Source of the DNA: an uncultured Clostridium sp.
Lineage (GTDB): Bacteria; Bacillota; Clostridia; Clostridiales; Clostridiaceae
Direction of reading: 5' to 3'
DNA length: 64,000 nt
Assembly: GCA_903789665.1 (NCBI GenBank)
Contig: CAIFEX010000019.1
Coordinates: 1-64,000, forward strand
Shown: in pieces, positions 7,958 to 15,668 of the stretch
Numbering within the stretch: position 1 is the first letter of the stretch
Layout of the letters: each line of letters begins with the position of its first letter
Position numbers and translations under genes: made by a program
Notes under the pieces: generated by a model
What the model was told of the DNA's origin: nothing
Databases searched by the model: none
The model's input: only the letters and a program-made list of their open reading frames with translations

Positions 7958-8839
7958 ATGACAATACGGGACCTGGAAATTTTCACCGCAGTAGCAGAAA
8001 ATGGAAAAATAGGAGCTGCAGCAAAAAAACTCTATATATCCCAGCCCACTGTCAGCCATGTTATTTCTCAGATTGAAAAGGAATATCATGTGAAATTGTT
8101 TGAAAGGCTTTCCAGAAAATTATACATTACAGATGTGGGAAGGGAATTCTTAAATTATGCAAGACATATTCTCTCAAATTTTCGTGAAATGGAACATTAT
8201 CTGCACCATGCTTCCGAACAGATATGCATTCATGTAGGAGCTTCACTTACCGTAGGAAGTTTCTTTCTGGGTAATATCATATCCAAATTTGAAGAAAAAA
8301 ATCCTAAAATTCGCATACGTGTATATGTAGACAACTCTAAGGACATCATACAGAAAATTATTGATGGAACTCTAGATATAGCCGTAATAGAAGGATTGGT
8401 AAATTCAAAAGACATTATATCCCATGAAGTCTACCAAGATGAAATGGTCTTGATCTGCGGCAAGAATCATCCATTTGCTTCAAAAAAATCAATTCAACTG
8501 TCCGATTTAAAGGGTAAAGACTGTGTACTTCGTGAGGAGGGTTCCGGTACCAGGGATTTTCTCATCAATCTAACGGAACGCAGGGGAATACCAATTATAA
8601 AAAAATGGGTGTGCCACAGCTCTGACTCCATAATCAACGTAGTTGCTGCCGGTCAGGGTGTATCAATCCTGTCTAAAAGCCTACTAATTCACCAGAATAA
8701 TGTGGTGCAGATTCCCATCAAGGACTTTTCACTTTACAGAAGCTTTAAAATAATTTATCACAAAGACAAGTACATTTCCTCTGCCCTCAAAAAATTAATT
8801 TCAGCAATAGAAAAGCTCTTTAATTCTGCCTATAAATGA
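7958..8839 (+). CDS. LysR-type regulator, divergent from asrABC
   Basis: A 293-residue LysR protein: winged HTH at residues 1-60 (TIRDLEIFTAVAENGKIGAA, then YISQPTVSHVISQIEKEY) and a substrate-binding domain with VHVGASLTVGSF-like start and AAGQGVSILSKSLL near residue 230. The ATG at 7958 is preceded by AAGGGGGAT; an earlier ATG at 7928 lacks a site. It is transcribed away from asrA across a 250-base shared regulatory region. By analogy with CysL of Bacillus subtilis, which activates sulfite reductase genes, it is the likely asr activator. Effector is unknown. Confidence 0.85.
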   Translation: MTIRDLEIFTAVAENGKIGAAAKKLYISQPTVSHVISQIEKEYHVKLFERLSRKLYITDVGREFLNYARHILSNFREMEHYLHHASEQICIHVGASLTVGSFFLGNIISKFEEKNPKIRIRVYVDNSKDIIQKIIDGTLDIAVIEGLVNSKDIISHEVYQDEMVLICGKNHPFASKKSIQLSDLKGKDCVLREEGSGTRDFLINLTERRGIPIIKKWVCHSSDSIINVVAAGQGVSILSKSLLIHQNNVVQIPIKDFSLYRSFKIIYHKDKYISSALKKLISAIEKLFNSAYK

Positions 8840-8854
8840 TAAATAAATTATAAT

Positions 8855-9304
8855 TCAATCATCTTTTCTACCTAATTTGCACCATTTTTTGCAGAGATTA
8901 GCTCTTTTATTACAAATAACCTTATTTGAACCACAGGAAGGGCAGACATATTTGTCTTCTTCTTTTTTTATCTTATATATATTGCCGCAATTAAAACATT
9001 TAAATTTGCAGAATACAGGTCTGTAGTTTCCTCCATTTATCCTTATTGAATTCCCCTGTGTCAGAGCAAGCGCTGTTTTTTCCCTTGCACTATCTATTAT
9101 ATTTTGAAAAGTCTGCCTGGACACGTGCATTCTTTCAGCACATTCTTCCTGATTTAATTTTTCAATATCTTTCAGTCTCATTGCTTCAAGTTCCTCAACT
9201 TTTATAACTACATCTTTTATTTCACATTTTTTCCTACCTACCGGTATAAAATAAGTATATTGCGGCAATCTCTCTACACTTCTATATTTAACTGGTCTTG
9301 GCAT
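8855..9304 (-). CDS. DUF134-family HTH/zinc-ribbon protein
   Basis: A 149-residue protein that begins MPRPVKYRSVERLPQ, the diagnostic opening of DUF134 (PF02001). An HTH follows around residues 40-80 (EAMRLKDIEKLNQEECAERM, then VSRQTFQNII). A C-terminal zinc ribbon has CFNCGNIY and CPSCGSNKVIC. The ATG at 9304 has GGAGGG five bases upstream. The frame is open further upstream to 9481, but that stretch is a decayed fur C-terminus. In clostridia and archaea DUF134 genes sit by NifX-like genes, as here, so it may be the regulator of this cluster; that is inference. Confidence 0.82.
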   Translation of the reverse strand: MPRPVKYRSVERLPQYTYFIPVGRKKCEIKDVVIKVEELEAMRLKDIEKLNQEECAERMHVSRQTFQNIIDSAREKTALALTQGNSIRINGGNYRPVFCKFKCFNCGNIYKIKKEEDKYVCPSCGSNKVICNKRANLCKKWCKLGRKDD

Positions 9305-9641
9305 TTTTCCCTCCCTGCATTTGCTGCATATTCCGACTAAAACAATATTGGTATCTTTTATATCAATATTTTTAATTTTTTCTATGTAATTATTTAGTTT
9401 AATAAATTCTAAATTGATATTGCTATCATCTATATCTATTATATCATTGCAATTAATATATTGTTCTATAAACAGTTGCAAGACCTATCTTATTATGACT
9501 TTTTATTTTATCATAAATCTCTTTGATATTTTGGTGAATATTTGATTCAATTAAAACTTCAAGTACAATTTCCCTTTGATTGGTAAGCTTGTAATTTTTC
9601 TTATTCAACAATTCTTTGATTAACAAAAATTCATCTTTCAT
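9305..9641 (-). pseudogene. Decayed Fur-family regulator
   Basis: The first part reads as a normal Fur winged-helix (YKLTNQREIVLEVLIES, then IGLATVYRTIY) and stops at 9453. A +1-shifted frame then continues with NDIIDIDDSN, and ends in IVLVGICSKCREG, which matches the Fur C-terminus including its CxxC. Between them the usual RYEL and His-rich HHH-C-CG metal segment, about 25 residues, is missing. So there is both a frameshift and an internal deletion, and the metal site is lost. The tail runs in frame, without a stop, into the DUF134 start codon. Confidence 0.6.
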
Positions 9642-9673
9642 ATTCAAATACTCACCTCATAAATTTAATCTAA

Positions 9674-10030
9674 TTACTTATTGCAATTTCCCTCATATTG
9701 ATGCTCTGTACATACACTCCCAGTAGATTTTAGTTCTCCATTTATATATTTTTGTATTACATCATCACATAGGCCTTGCGCACCTATGACAACTTCTATT
9801 TTATTATCTCTAAATAATTGAACCGCAGTTTCTCCCATTCCTCCCGATATTATTACATTTACACCCTTTTCTTTTAAAAACGCCGGTAAAAATCCCGGTT
9901 TATGTCCTGGATTCTCCACAAAACTCCTTTTTAAAGATTTGTCTTCCCTTATTTCATAAATCATAAATCCACTACAATGTCCAAAATGTCCACTTACTTG
10001 TTTCCCATCACTTGCTACTGCAATTTTCAT
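9674..10030 (-). CDS. NifX/NafY-like dinitrogenase iron-molybdenum cofactor-binding protein
   Basis: A 118-residue single-domain protein of the NifX/VnfX/IssA family (PF02579): KIAVASDGKQVSGHFGHCSGF at the start, VNVIISGGMGETAVQLF in the middle and IEVVIGAQGLCDDVIQ later. Members bind Fe-S or Fe-Mo clusters and can act as cluster carriers. No nitrogenase genes are present in this window, so a general metal-cluster role is more likely than nitrogen fixation. It lies two bases after the Mrp gene and shares its promoter. The C-terminal Cys-His-Cys tail may add metal ligands. Confidence 0.82.
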   Translation of the reverse strand: MKIAVASDGKQVSGHFGHCSGFMIYEIREDKSLKRSFVENPGHKPGFLPAFLKEKGVNVIISGGMGETAVQLFRDNKIEVVIGAQGLCDDVIQKYINGELKSTGSVCTEHQYEGNCNK

Positions 10031-10032
10031 TT

Positions 10033-10845
10033 TTATTCCTCCTTTAAGCTTTTGATTATATTTTCAACTATCGGATTGAATATTGAATCTATACTATTAT
10101 TTGTATTTTTATCTTGGGAAGACAATGGGTTACATATACTGTCCACTACAGGCAATTCACCAAGAAATTTTAAATCCATTTTTTTTAAAAACTCATGAGT
10201 ATTCTCACCGTTGAAGATTCTGATCTTCTTATTACAATTTGGGCACTTTACGTAACTCATATTTTCAATAATACCTAAAATACTAACGCCCATTTTATTT
10301 ACCATATTTACAGCTTTTGAAACTATCATAGACACTAAATCTTGTGGCACCGATACCATTATTATTCCATCAATAGGTATCGACTGCATTGCAGTAATAG
10401 CTACATCTCCTGTCCCCGGTGGCATGTCAATTATCAAATAATCAAGTTTTCCCCACAGTACATCTGTCCAAAACTGTTTGACAATATTGCCTATCAAAGG
10501 CCCTCTCCAGATTACCGGTTCCTCCTCATTTTCTATCAGCAGGTTAAGCGACATGACTTCTATACCTTCCTCTGTAGCTACCGGCAGAATATTTTCATAT
10601 TTGGCTCTTGCTCTCTTATTTTTTAAATTCAGTAATATTGGAACACTCGGCCCTGTAATATCAGCATCAAGTATACCTACCTTAAAACCCTTCTTATTAA
10701 GCTGCTTTGCCAATAATACCGAAATTGTAGATTTACCTACTCCTCCTTTTCCACTCATTACACCTACTACTTTTTTTACATTATTCATAGGATTATTTTC
10801 CTTTTCACATCCGTCATTTGATGGGCATGAATCACGATCTGACAT
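10033..10845 (-). CDS. Mrp/NBP35-type Fe-S cluster carrier ATPase
   Basis: A 270-residue P-loop ATPase of the Mrp/ApbC/NBP35 group, scaffold or carrier for iron-sulfur clusters. The deviant Walker A GKGGVGKST is near residue 35, with GILDADITGPSVP and IIDMPPGTGD. A CPNC pair near residue 205 is the likely bridging cluster site, and the N-terminus has extra cysteines (MSDRDSCPSNDGCEK). I start at 10845 behind a GGAGAT site; the frame extends upstream through the promoter. It heads the Mrp, NifX-like, (fur remnant), DUF134 cluster. Confidence 0.86.
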   Translation of the reverse strand: MSDRDSCPSNDGCEKENNPMNNVKKVVGVMSGKGGVGKSTISVLLAKQLNKKGFKVGILDADITGPSVPILLNLKNKRARAKYENILPVATEEGIEVMSLNLLIENEEEPVIWRGPLIGNIVKQFWTDVLWGKLDYLIIDMPPGTGDVAITAMQSIPIDGIIMVSVPQDLVSMIVSKAVNMVNKMGVSILGIIENMSYVKCPNCNKKIRIFNGENTHEFLKKMDLKFLGELPVVDSICNPLSSQDKNTNNSIDSIFNPIVENIIKSLKEE

Positions 10846-10867
10846 ACAATCATCTCCCATTTTTATA

Positions 10868-10921
10868 TTGGCATTTGCCAATATCATATTACTCCTGTTT
10901 ATAGTTATTGTCAAATGCCAA
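10868..10921 (-). promoter_or_regulatory. Mrp-cluster promoter bracketed by twin palindromic operators
   Basis: On the minus strand, TTGACA (10909-10914) and TAATAT (10886-10891) are 17 bases apart. Two 14-base palindromes of the form TTGGCA-WW-TGCCAA flank the promoter: 10868-10881 (perfect) just downstream of the -10, and 10908-10921 (one mismatch per arm) covering the -35. The layout fits repression by one dimeric regulator at both sites. The regulator is unknown. Confidence 0.65.
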
Positions 10922-10939
10922 TTAAAAATGTTATAATAA

Positions 10940-11119
10940 ATATTAACAGAATCTATAAAGTTTGAAGAAGTTAACGAAGAGAGAAAATTTGTATTAAACC
11001 AAACCGGCATTCACCTTCCCGGCGTTGCTGTCCAAAAATATGAAGTTGAAATAAAAGAAATAAAACAAAATATCAGCATATTAAAATCCCTATTGCAAAG
11101 GGATAAAAAGAACATCTGA
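10940..11119 (+). pseudogene. 3' fragment of an unidentified gene
   Basis: An open frame without a start reads FEEVNEERKFVLNQTGIHLP and then a charged, coiled-coil-like end (VEIKEIKQNISILKSLL) to a TGA at 11117. Composition looks like real coding sequence. Only a C-terminal part of roughly 55 residues remains and I cannot assign a family. It starts at the edge of the Mrp promoter, so the front was probably lost when that cluster moved in. Confidence 0.4.
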
Positions 11120-11183
11120 AATTTATTTCATTTTATAAAAAATTTTTTAATTCCCAAATAATAAATTTATTGTGTTCATTAAT

Positions 11184-12002
11184 TTACAGAGCCATAAAAA
11201 ATATTCTTATTCCCACAATAGCTAAAGCAGCTGCAAGACTTCTAATTATCGTGACTCCATGAATTTTTTCTGAAAGTCTAGCACCCAACTGTGCCCCAAA
11301 CAGCACACCTATTGATAATGCAGCAGTTTGAATTACACTGGATTGCAGTACTCCATCTGCTATATGAACTGCAGTTCCCGATAGTGACATCACTGCCAAA
11401 ACAAAATGTGATGTGGCAGTTGCAATATGTACTGGATAATTCAGCATGTTAATAAGTACTGGAACATGTATTATTCCTCCACCTATTCCTAAAAAACTGG
11501 ATATAAGTCCTACAAAAACACTTGCAATAATTCCAACAAGAGGATTATATGAAAATGTATGTTTCACCCCTTCAATATCTATTACTGTTCTTGTAACATA
11601 TCCCTTCTTAATTACCACATTTTTTTCTATTGTTTCCTTTTTCGTTCTTACTATTAAGAATATTGACACAATGACTAATATCACGCCAAATATTCCATTA
11701 AAAAGCTGCCTTGGCACGTATGATGTCGTAACCGAACCGAATATTGAACCTGGAATTGTTGCAATTGCAAACATTATCCCGGATTTGTAGTCAATACGTT
11801 TCATCCTGGAGTAAGCAAAAGAACCAGATAATGCATTAAAAAATACAACTGCAAGAGAAATGCCAGTTATAGTATCTGGGCTTTTGTCAGGATATAATAA
11901 CAACAATATAGGCACAAGTATGAAACCTCCGCCAGCACCAATTAGAGTTCCAAATGCTCCAACAAGAAATCCCAGAGGAACCAGCCACAAGAATTGTATC
12001 AC
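11184..12002 (-). CDS. TauE/SafE-family anion (sulfite) permease
   Basis: A 272-residue membrane protein with about eight transmembrane segments and the duplicated TauE/SafE motifs: GFLVGAFGTLIGAGGGFILVP at the N-terminus and GLISSFLGIGGGIIHVPVL near residue 160. The family moves sulfur anions, notably sulfite or sulfoacetate, or other organic acids. The proximity of asrABC, which consumes sulfite, makes a sulfite role reasonable but unproven. It appears as a single-gene unit; 12003-12159 upstream contains only AT-rich DNA with an ATCTATAGAT palindrome. Confidence 0.82.
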   Translation of the reverse strand: MIQFLWLVPLGFLVGAFGTLIGAGGGFILVPILLLLYPDKSPDTITGISLAVVFFNALSGSFAYSRMKRIDYKSGIMFAIATIPGSIFGSVTTSYVPRQLFNGIFGVILVIVSIFLIVRTKKETIEKNVVIKKGYVTRTVIDIEGVKHTFSYNPLVGIIASVFVGLISSFLGIGGGIIHVPVLINMLNYPVHIATATSHFVLAVMSLSGTAVHIADGVLQSSVIQTAALSIGVLFGAQLGARLSEKIHGVTIIRSLAAALAIVGIRIFFMAL

Positions 12003-12159
12003 TTTTAAAAAACCTTCTTCCTATTACTATTATTAAAATCTATAGATTGATAAAACTGCCTTTATTATTTTAACACACCTTTCCCTTCTAGAGTATTTAT
12101 ATTAAATGTAAATGCTTCTCTTTTTTTTATCTATTGTAAATAATTTTTATCACTATTTT

Positions 12160-12465
12160 CTAAAACACCACTCTAAACTGCGGATAGTTTGTAATGACAA
12201 GTTGCAGTCCTCCCATGATCATGGAAAAAGCGCAAAGTACCATCACAATAATTATCGCTCCTGAATCATACCTTATTTTTTCTCCATCGTTTACCACGTA
12301 AGCTGCAATGATCTCCGCTCCAAGTGAAATCAAAATTACAGGCCAAAGGGATATTAAGACTTTATAATTTACAATTTTCAATAAACTGTTTATTAAAAAC
12401 ATTGTCCCAAATGCAATAAGCATTATACCTGATGTAAATGTACCAACTCTCCTTCCTTTAGTCAT
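12160..12465 (-). CDS. Small membrane protein with LiaI/DUF5668-like repeats
   Basis: About 101 residues with three or four hydrophobic segments, opening TKGRRVGTFTSGIMLIAFG and containing LWPVILISLGAEIIAAYV. The LWP-ILI-LG pattern recalls LiaI/LiaF-type and DUF5668 membrane domains, which are often part of envelope-stress modules. The ATG at 12465 is preferred because AGAGG lies nine bases upstream; two in-frame starts lie just before it. It is the last gene of a sigma/anti-sigma/membrane set and overlaps the preceding gene by a few bases. Confidence 0.65.
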   Translation of the reverse strand: MTKGRRVGTFTSGIMLIAFGTMFLINSLLKIVNYKVLISLWPVILISLGAEIIAAYVVNDGEKIRYDSGAIIIVMVLCAFSMIMGGLQLVITNYPQFRVVF

Positions 12466-12982
12466 CTTCATCAACCTCTTTTTTCTTCCCCACGATAAGT
12501 TTTATTCCAATTACAATTATGGCTATTCCCACAATCATCTGCGGGATAATTTCTGTAAAATTACTTATAATTTTATAAATTTCAGAATTGATATATGGCT
12601 GAATAATGAATCTTATATTATCCCAGATAAGGTATAGTCCCATACAAATTAGAAGTATTCCAAAAAACAATCCCTGTTTCTTAAACAGGTTCTTATCCAA
12701 TTTCAGCAATTTGTCTATAGAAAATATATAGCTGTCATCTAATTTGTCAAACTCTTCCTGGGGCATACTCTGTTTGTTTATGCAGTCAAAAAGTGAATAA
12801 AACCATATAAGTGGAGTAATGTACAAAAGCGGACCTATATGAAGCCAGCTGGAAAAAAATATTATTGTAAAAAATACTGCCATAATTGACAATCCCATTT
12901 TCATAAAACCCATATACATATGTCCTGCACCGGGCAGAAAAGAAAATATAATAGTTAAAAAACTACTTTTTTTGGATACCAT
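12458..12982 (-). CDS. Multi-pass membrane protein of the sigma operon
   Basis: A 174-residue protein with about five hydrophobic segments. The opening SKKSSFLTIIFSFLPGAGHMY followed by MGFMKMG resembles the TM2-like domain start (PGAGHxYxG). A charged cytosolic loop (PQEEFDKLDDSY) lies between residues 70 and 95, and a Lys/Glu tail closes it. Function is unknown. The ATG at 12982 sits inside the end of the anti-sigma gene with GGGAGGT upstream, so it is co-translated with it and may be a target or partner of the ECF sigma system. Confidence 0.6.
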   Translation of the reverse strand: MVSKKSSFLTIIFSFLPGAGHMYMGFMKMGLSIMAVFFTIIFFSSWLHIGPLLYITPLIWFYSLFDCINKQSMPQEEFDKLDDSYIFSIDKLLKLDKNLFKKQGLFFGILLICMGLYLIWDNIRFIIQPYINSEIYKIISNFTEIIPQMIVGIAIIVIGIKLIVGKKKEVDEDD

Positions 12983-13421
12983 TATTAAATACCTCCCTAT
13001 CGATTATATTATTAGTAAAATTTTCAAGTTTCACATTCATAGAATTTACCGCTGTAAACTGGGGCGATTTTATTTCCAATTTCCTCACGCCGGTGTCGGC
13101 CATAAAATTGAGGGCACTGGAAAATACAAGTACAAGTGCCATACAAGCTGCAGCAGATACTTTCAGCGAATAGAAAAAAAGCTGTTTATTTTTCTTGTGA
13201 TTTCTATTTATTTTATATTCTATCTCTTCCTCAAACCCACAGGGTACTTTTAAAAAGTCCTTTTGCTCAAAGCTATTTGACAGCTTTTGTGCACACTCTT
13301 CACAGCTTTCTATGTGCTCCGATAAAATATTGATTTCTGTTTTCTTCAGATTTCCATTTTTCAATTTCTCTATTGACGAATTTTTTATATGTCCTCTTCT
13401 ATCAAACAGATCATTATTCAA
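12963..13421 (-). CDS. Anti-sigma factor with zf-HC2 zinc finger
   Basis: About 152 residues: an N-terminal zinc-binding anti-sigma domain with HIESCEECAQKL (the HxxxCxxC motif) near residue 37, a single transmembrane helix near residues 85-105 (KVSAAACMALVLVFSSALNF) and an extracytoplasmic tail. This is the ZAS-type membrane anti-sigma layout. I choose the TTG at 13421, which overlaps the sigma stop codon as TTGA and has GGAGGAG upstream; the ATG at 13439 lies ahead of that ribosome site. It would hold the adjacent sigma factor inactive until an envelope signal arrives. Confidence 0.78.
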   Translation of the reverse strand: MNNDLFDRRGHIKNSSIEKLKNGNLKKTEINILSEHIESCEECAQKLSNSFEQKDFLKVPCGFEEEIEYKINRNHKKNKQLFFYSLKVSAAACMALVLVFSSALNFMADTGVRKLEIKSPQFTAVNSMNVKLENFTNNIIDREVFNNGIQKK

Positions 13422-13987
13422 ATCAACTCCTCCTCCCATAAAATTTTAAGAAGTTTTTTTGATCTATATAGTCTCGTCTGGAGCGTTTTTAAATTTTCTC
13501 CTGTATTCCTTGCCATATCTGAAAGTTTTATATCTCTACAGAAATAATTTACCGCCACAGTTTTATAAGGTTCATTTAATTTATTACACAGCTCATATAT
13601 TTTTCTGATGCTGTAATTTGCCAGCATATTTTCTTCAGGAGAATTCTTTAGATCTTCTATGTATATATAATCTTCACAGGTAAGTTTCTCCGCTTTTCTG
13701 GAAGAGCTTCTAATATGATCTTTGCATTTATTAACTGCAATTTTTGTAATCCAAGCTTTAAAATTCTTTCCGTCAAATCTATTCAATTTTTTATAGGCGG
13801 TTAAAAAAGTCTGTTGGGCTATATCTTCGGCGTCAAAATAGTTTCTTGTAAAGGAAAAACATATGGTAATGACTAAACCTCCATACTGTTTTACATATCT
13901 TTCAAATTGATTTTTTTGAATAACCACCACCGCCTTTTTTGAACTCACAATAATATAACGATTTACAAGTAAAAAACACTTCAACAA
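13418..13987 (-). CDS. ECF-type sigma-70 factor
   Basis: An RNA polymerase sigma factor of the extracytoplasmic function type, up to 189 residues. Region 2 shows YFDAEDIAQQTFLTAYKKLN and the KAWITKIAVNKCKDHIR element; region 4 has an HTH with ICR-like KLSDMARNTGENLKTLQTRLYR. The N-terminus is unsettled: the first ATG at 13987 has no clear ribosome site, and GTG codons near residue 20 (behind AAAGGCGGTG) are good alternatives. It forms a translationally coupled unit with its anti-sigma. Target promoters cannot be called here. Confidence 0.82.
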   Translation of the reverse strand: MLKCFLLVNRYIIVSSKKAVVVIQKNQFERYVKQYGGLVITICFSFTRNYFDAEDIAQQTFLTAYKKLNRFDGKNFKAWITKIAVNKCKDHIRSSSRKAEKLTCEDYIYIEDLKNSPEENMLANYSIRKIYELCNKLNEPYKTVAVNYFCRDIKLSDMARNTGENLKTLQTRLYRSKKLLKILWEEELI

Positions 13988-14018
13988 TTTTAATTTTTAC
14001 ATAAAATAATATAAAAAA

Positions 14019-14055
14019 ATAGACTATTCAATACAATAGATACTAAATAGTCTAT
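14019..14055 (-). terminator. Intrinsic terminator of the second uptake operon
   Basis: A ten-base stem ATAGACTATT (14019-14028) pairs with AATAGTCTAT (14046-14055) and on the minus strand is followed by a T run. It lies 27 bases past the stop of the binding-protein gene and separates it from the sigma unit. Confidence 0.78.
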
Positions 14056-14081
14056 CCTTTTTTAATTGCCGCTATTTTGTT

Positions 14082-15116
14082 TCAATCTACATTTCCTCCG
14101 AGTTTTGTATAAGTAGTGCCATAAAACTTTTGATAAAAATCATTTACTTCCTCCATTATATCAATATCTTTAAATACTTGAGGATTTATCTTCTTGCTAA
14201 GCCACATTATTCCCAGAATTGTCTGTGGACAGGGCATATCCCAGGCGCTCATCTTTGAAGGCATCAGATAAACTTTTTTATTTTTTACAGCATTTATATC
14301 CTTCAAAGTAGGATTGTTAAGTACATCCTGCGGCTTTACTCCACAATATTGTGTGAGAATTATCACATCAGGATTCCAGTTAATCACCTGTTCTGCAGAT
14401 ACCTGGCTCCATTTAGCACTTTCACTCAAAGATTCCGCCACATTCACTCCTCCAGCTAATTTAATCAATGAATTTTGAAACATATTTTTTCCCGGAGTGG
14501 AATACATGGCCCCGCCTGCCATATACACTTTAGGTCTATTGTTTTGATCTACGGCTTTAAGTTTATTATCAATGGAATTCAGCGTTTTAGCATAATAGTT
14601 CATAAATTCATGCGACTGCTTTTCCCTGCCAACAGCTATTCCCAAATTTTTCACAGTAGACTCCAATTCGTCAAGGCTCTCCGCATTGGCAACAAAAACC
14701 TTTATGTTGGATTTCTCAAGACTTGGCACAATCTTCTGATTCTTCTTCTGCATGATAACAAGATCCGGTTTGGAAGCTACTATCTGCTCTACATTCATTT
14801 CATTGGCAGAAGACACTTTGTTTGTACCTGACTTCGGTGAAAAAGTCAGCGGATCTTTTATAACATTTCCATCAGCACCTAAAATATTATTTTGTTTTCC
14901 CAAAGCACACAATATCTGCACCGCTATAGGATAATTAGTCAATATTTTTTCAGCAGGCTTGGACAATTTTATTTTCCTTCCTGCACCATCGGTAACGGTG
15001 ATTTCCCTGTTATCTGCAGCATTTGCACCCTGTGTAGACGCTGTAGTATTCTTGTTGCAGGCACCAAAAGTACATACAATCAATACCAGGATTAAAAATT
15101 TAGCTATTTTCTTCAT
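14082..15116 (-). CDS. Second TroA/FecB-type ABC substrate-binding lipoprotein
   Basis: A 344-residue lipoprotein: signal peptide with lipobox (VCTFGAC, Cys near residue 20) and a TroA-type fold with ITVTDGAGRKIKLSKPAEKI, KPDLVIMQKK and WNPDVIILTQY. It would bind a metal ligand for the FecCD permease of the same operon. The ATG at 15116 overlaps the stop of the NTPase gene as ATGA and follows GGAGGA. Overall resemblance to the protein at 694-1803 is moderate, so the two systems probably differ in ligand. Close linkage with moaA and the Mo enzyme suggests molybdate or tungstate, an inference. Confidence 0.8.
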   Translation of the reverse strand: MKKIAKFLILVLIVCTFGACNKNTTASTQGANAADNREITVTDGAGRKIKLSKPAEKILTNYPIAVQILCALGKQNNILGADGNVIKDPLTFSPKSGTNKVSSANEMNVEQIVASKPDLVIMQKKNQKIVPSLEKSNIKVFVANAESLDELESTVKNLGIAVGREKQSHEFMNYYAKTLNSIDNKLKAVDQNNRPKVYMAGGAMYSTPGKNMFQNSLIKLAGGVNVAESLSESAKWSQVSAEQVINWNPDVIILTQYCGVKPQDVLNNPTLKDINAVKNKKVYLMPSKMSAWDMPCPQTILGIMWLSKKINPQVFKDIDIMEEVNDFYQKFYGTTYTKLGGNVD

Positions 15117-15664
15117 TTGCCATTCCTCCATATTCCTCGAATTTTTCTCTCCATCAAATCCCTATTATCTTTATCAATTTCAATTACCTGTACATCTTTT
15201 CTCTCTGCTATTTTTCGCACAAAATTTCCATTACATTTTTTTAACACTCCTATTACAGGCTTGCTGCTGTCAAGCATTCTAAAAACAATTTTTTGAAATA
15301 GGGGAGCTTTTTCTTCCATATAGCCCAATTCGTCCAAAATCATCAATTCTCTATCCTGTAGACTCTTCAACAATACATCCCTCGATATGATATCAAATGT
15401 ATTTATATCCCAGTGCAATTCATTTTCTTTCTTATCATAGAACCCAATAATATAACTGTCATCCAAATTATAAAGCGACTTTACCCTAAAGCGTTTATTT
15501 CCCCCACTCAGTTCCTTTTCCTGAATAAATCCGCCTATCGAACAATCCACATTTTTAATGATCTTTTTTATAATTGTAGATTTCCCCACTCCTTTCTCGC
15601 CGGTAAAAAAAATATTTTTCACAATAATTTTCAATCTCCCTCTTCCTTTAAAATATTCATACAT
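15113..15664 (-). CDS. THEP1-like nucleoside-triphosphatase in the uptake operon
   Basis: A P-loop protein of up to 183 residues similar to the NTPase_1/THEP1 family (PF03266): Walker A GEKGVGKST near residue 22, Walker B-like LMILDELGYMEE near 108, and PVIGVLKK later. The normal family start VKNIFFTG would correspond to the GTG at 15622; a run GGAAGAGGGAGA lies just ahead of it, so the true start may be 15622 or the TTG at 15634 rather than 15664. It is embedded between ABC ATPase and binding protein genes, an association seen in some molybdate/metal operons. Its job there is unknown. Confidence 0.7.
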   Translation of the reverse strand: MYEYFKGRGRLKIIVKNIFFTGEKGVGKSTIIKKIIKNVDCSIGGFIQEKELSGGNKRFRVKSLYNLDDSYIIGFYDKKENELHWDINTFDIISRDVLLKSLQDRELMILDELGYMEEKAPLFQKIVFRMLDSSKPVIGVLKKCNGNFVRKIAERKDVQVIEIDKDNRDLMERKIRGIWRNGK

Positions 15665-15668
15665 AAAA

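Noticed and set aside
9674..11010. Nitrogen fixation locus because of the NifX-like gene
   Set aside because: No nifH, nifD, nifK or nifB is present; NifX-like and Mrp proteins also occur in general Fe-S metabolism.
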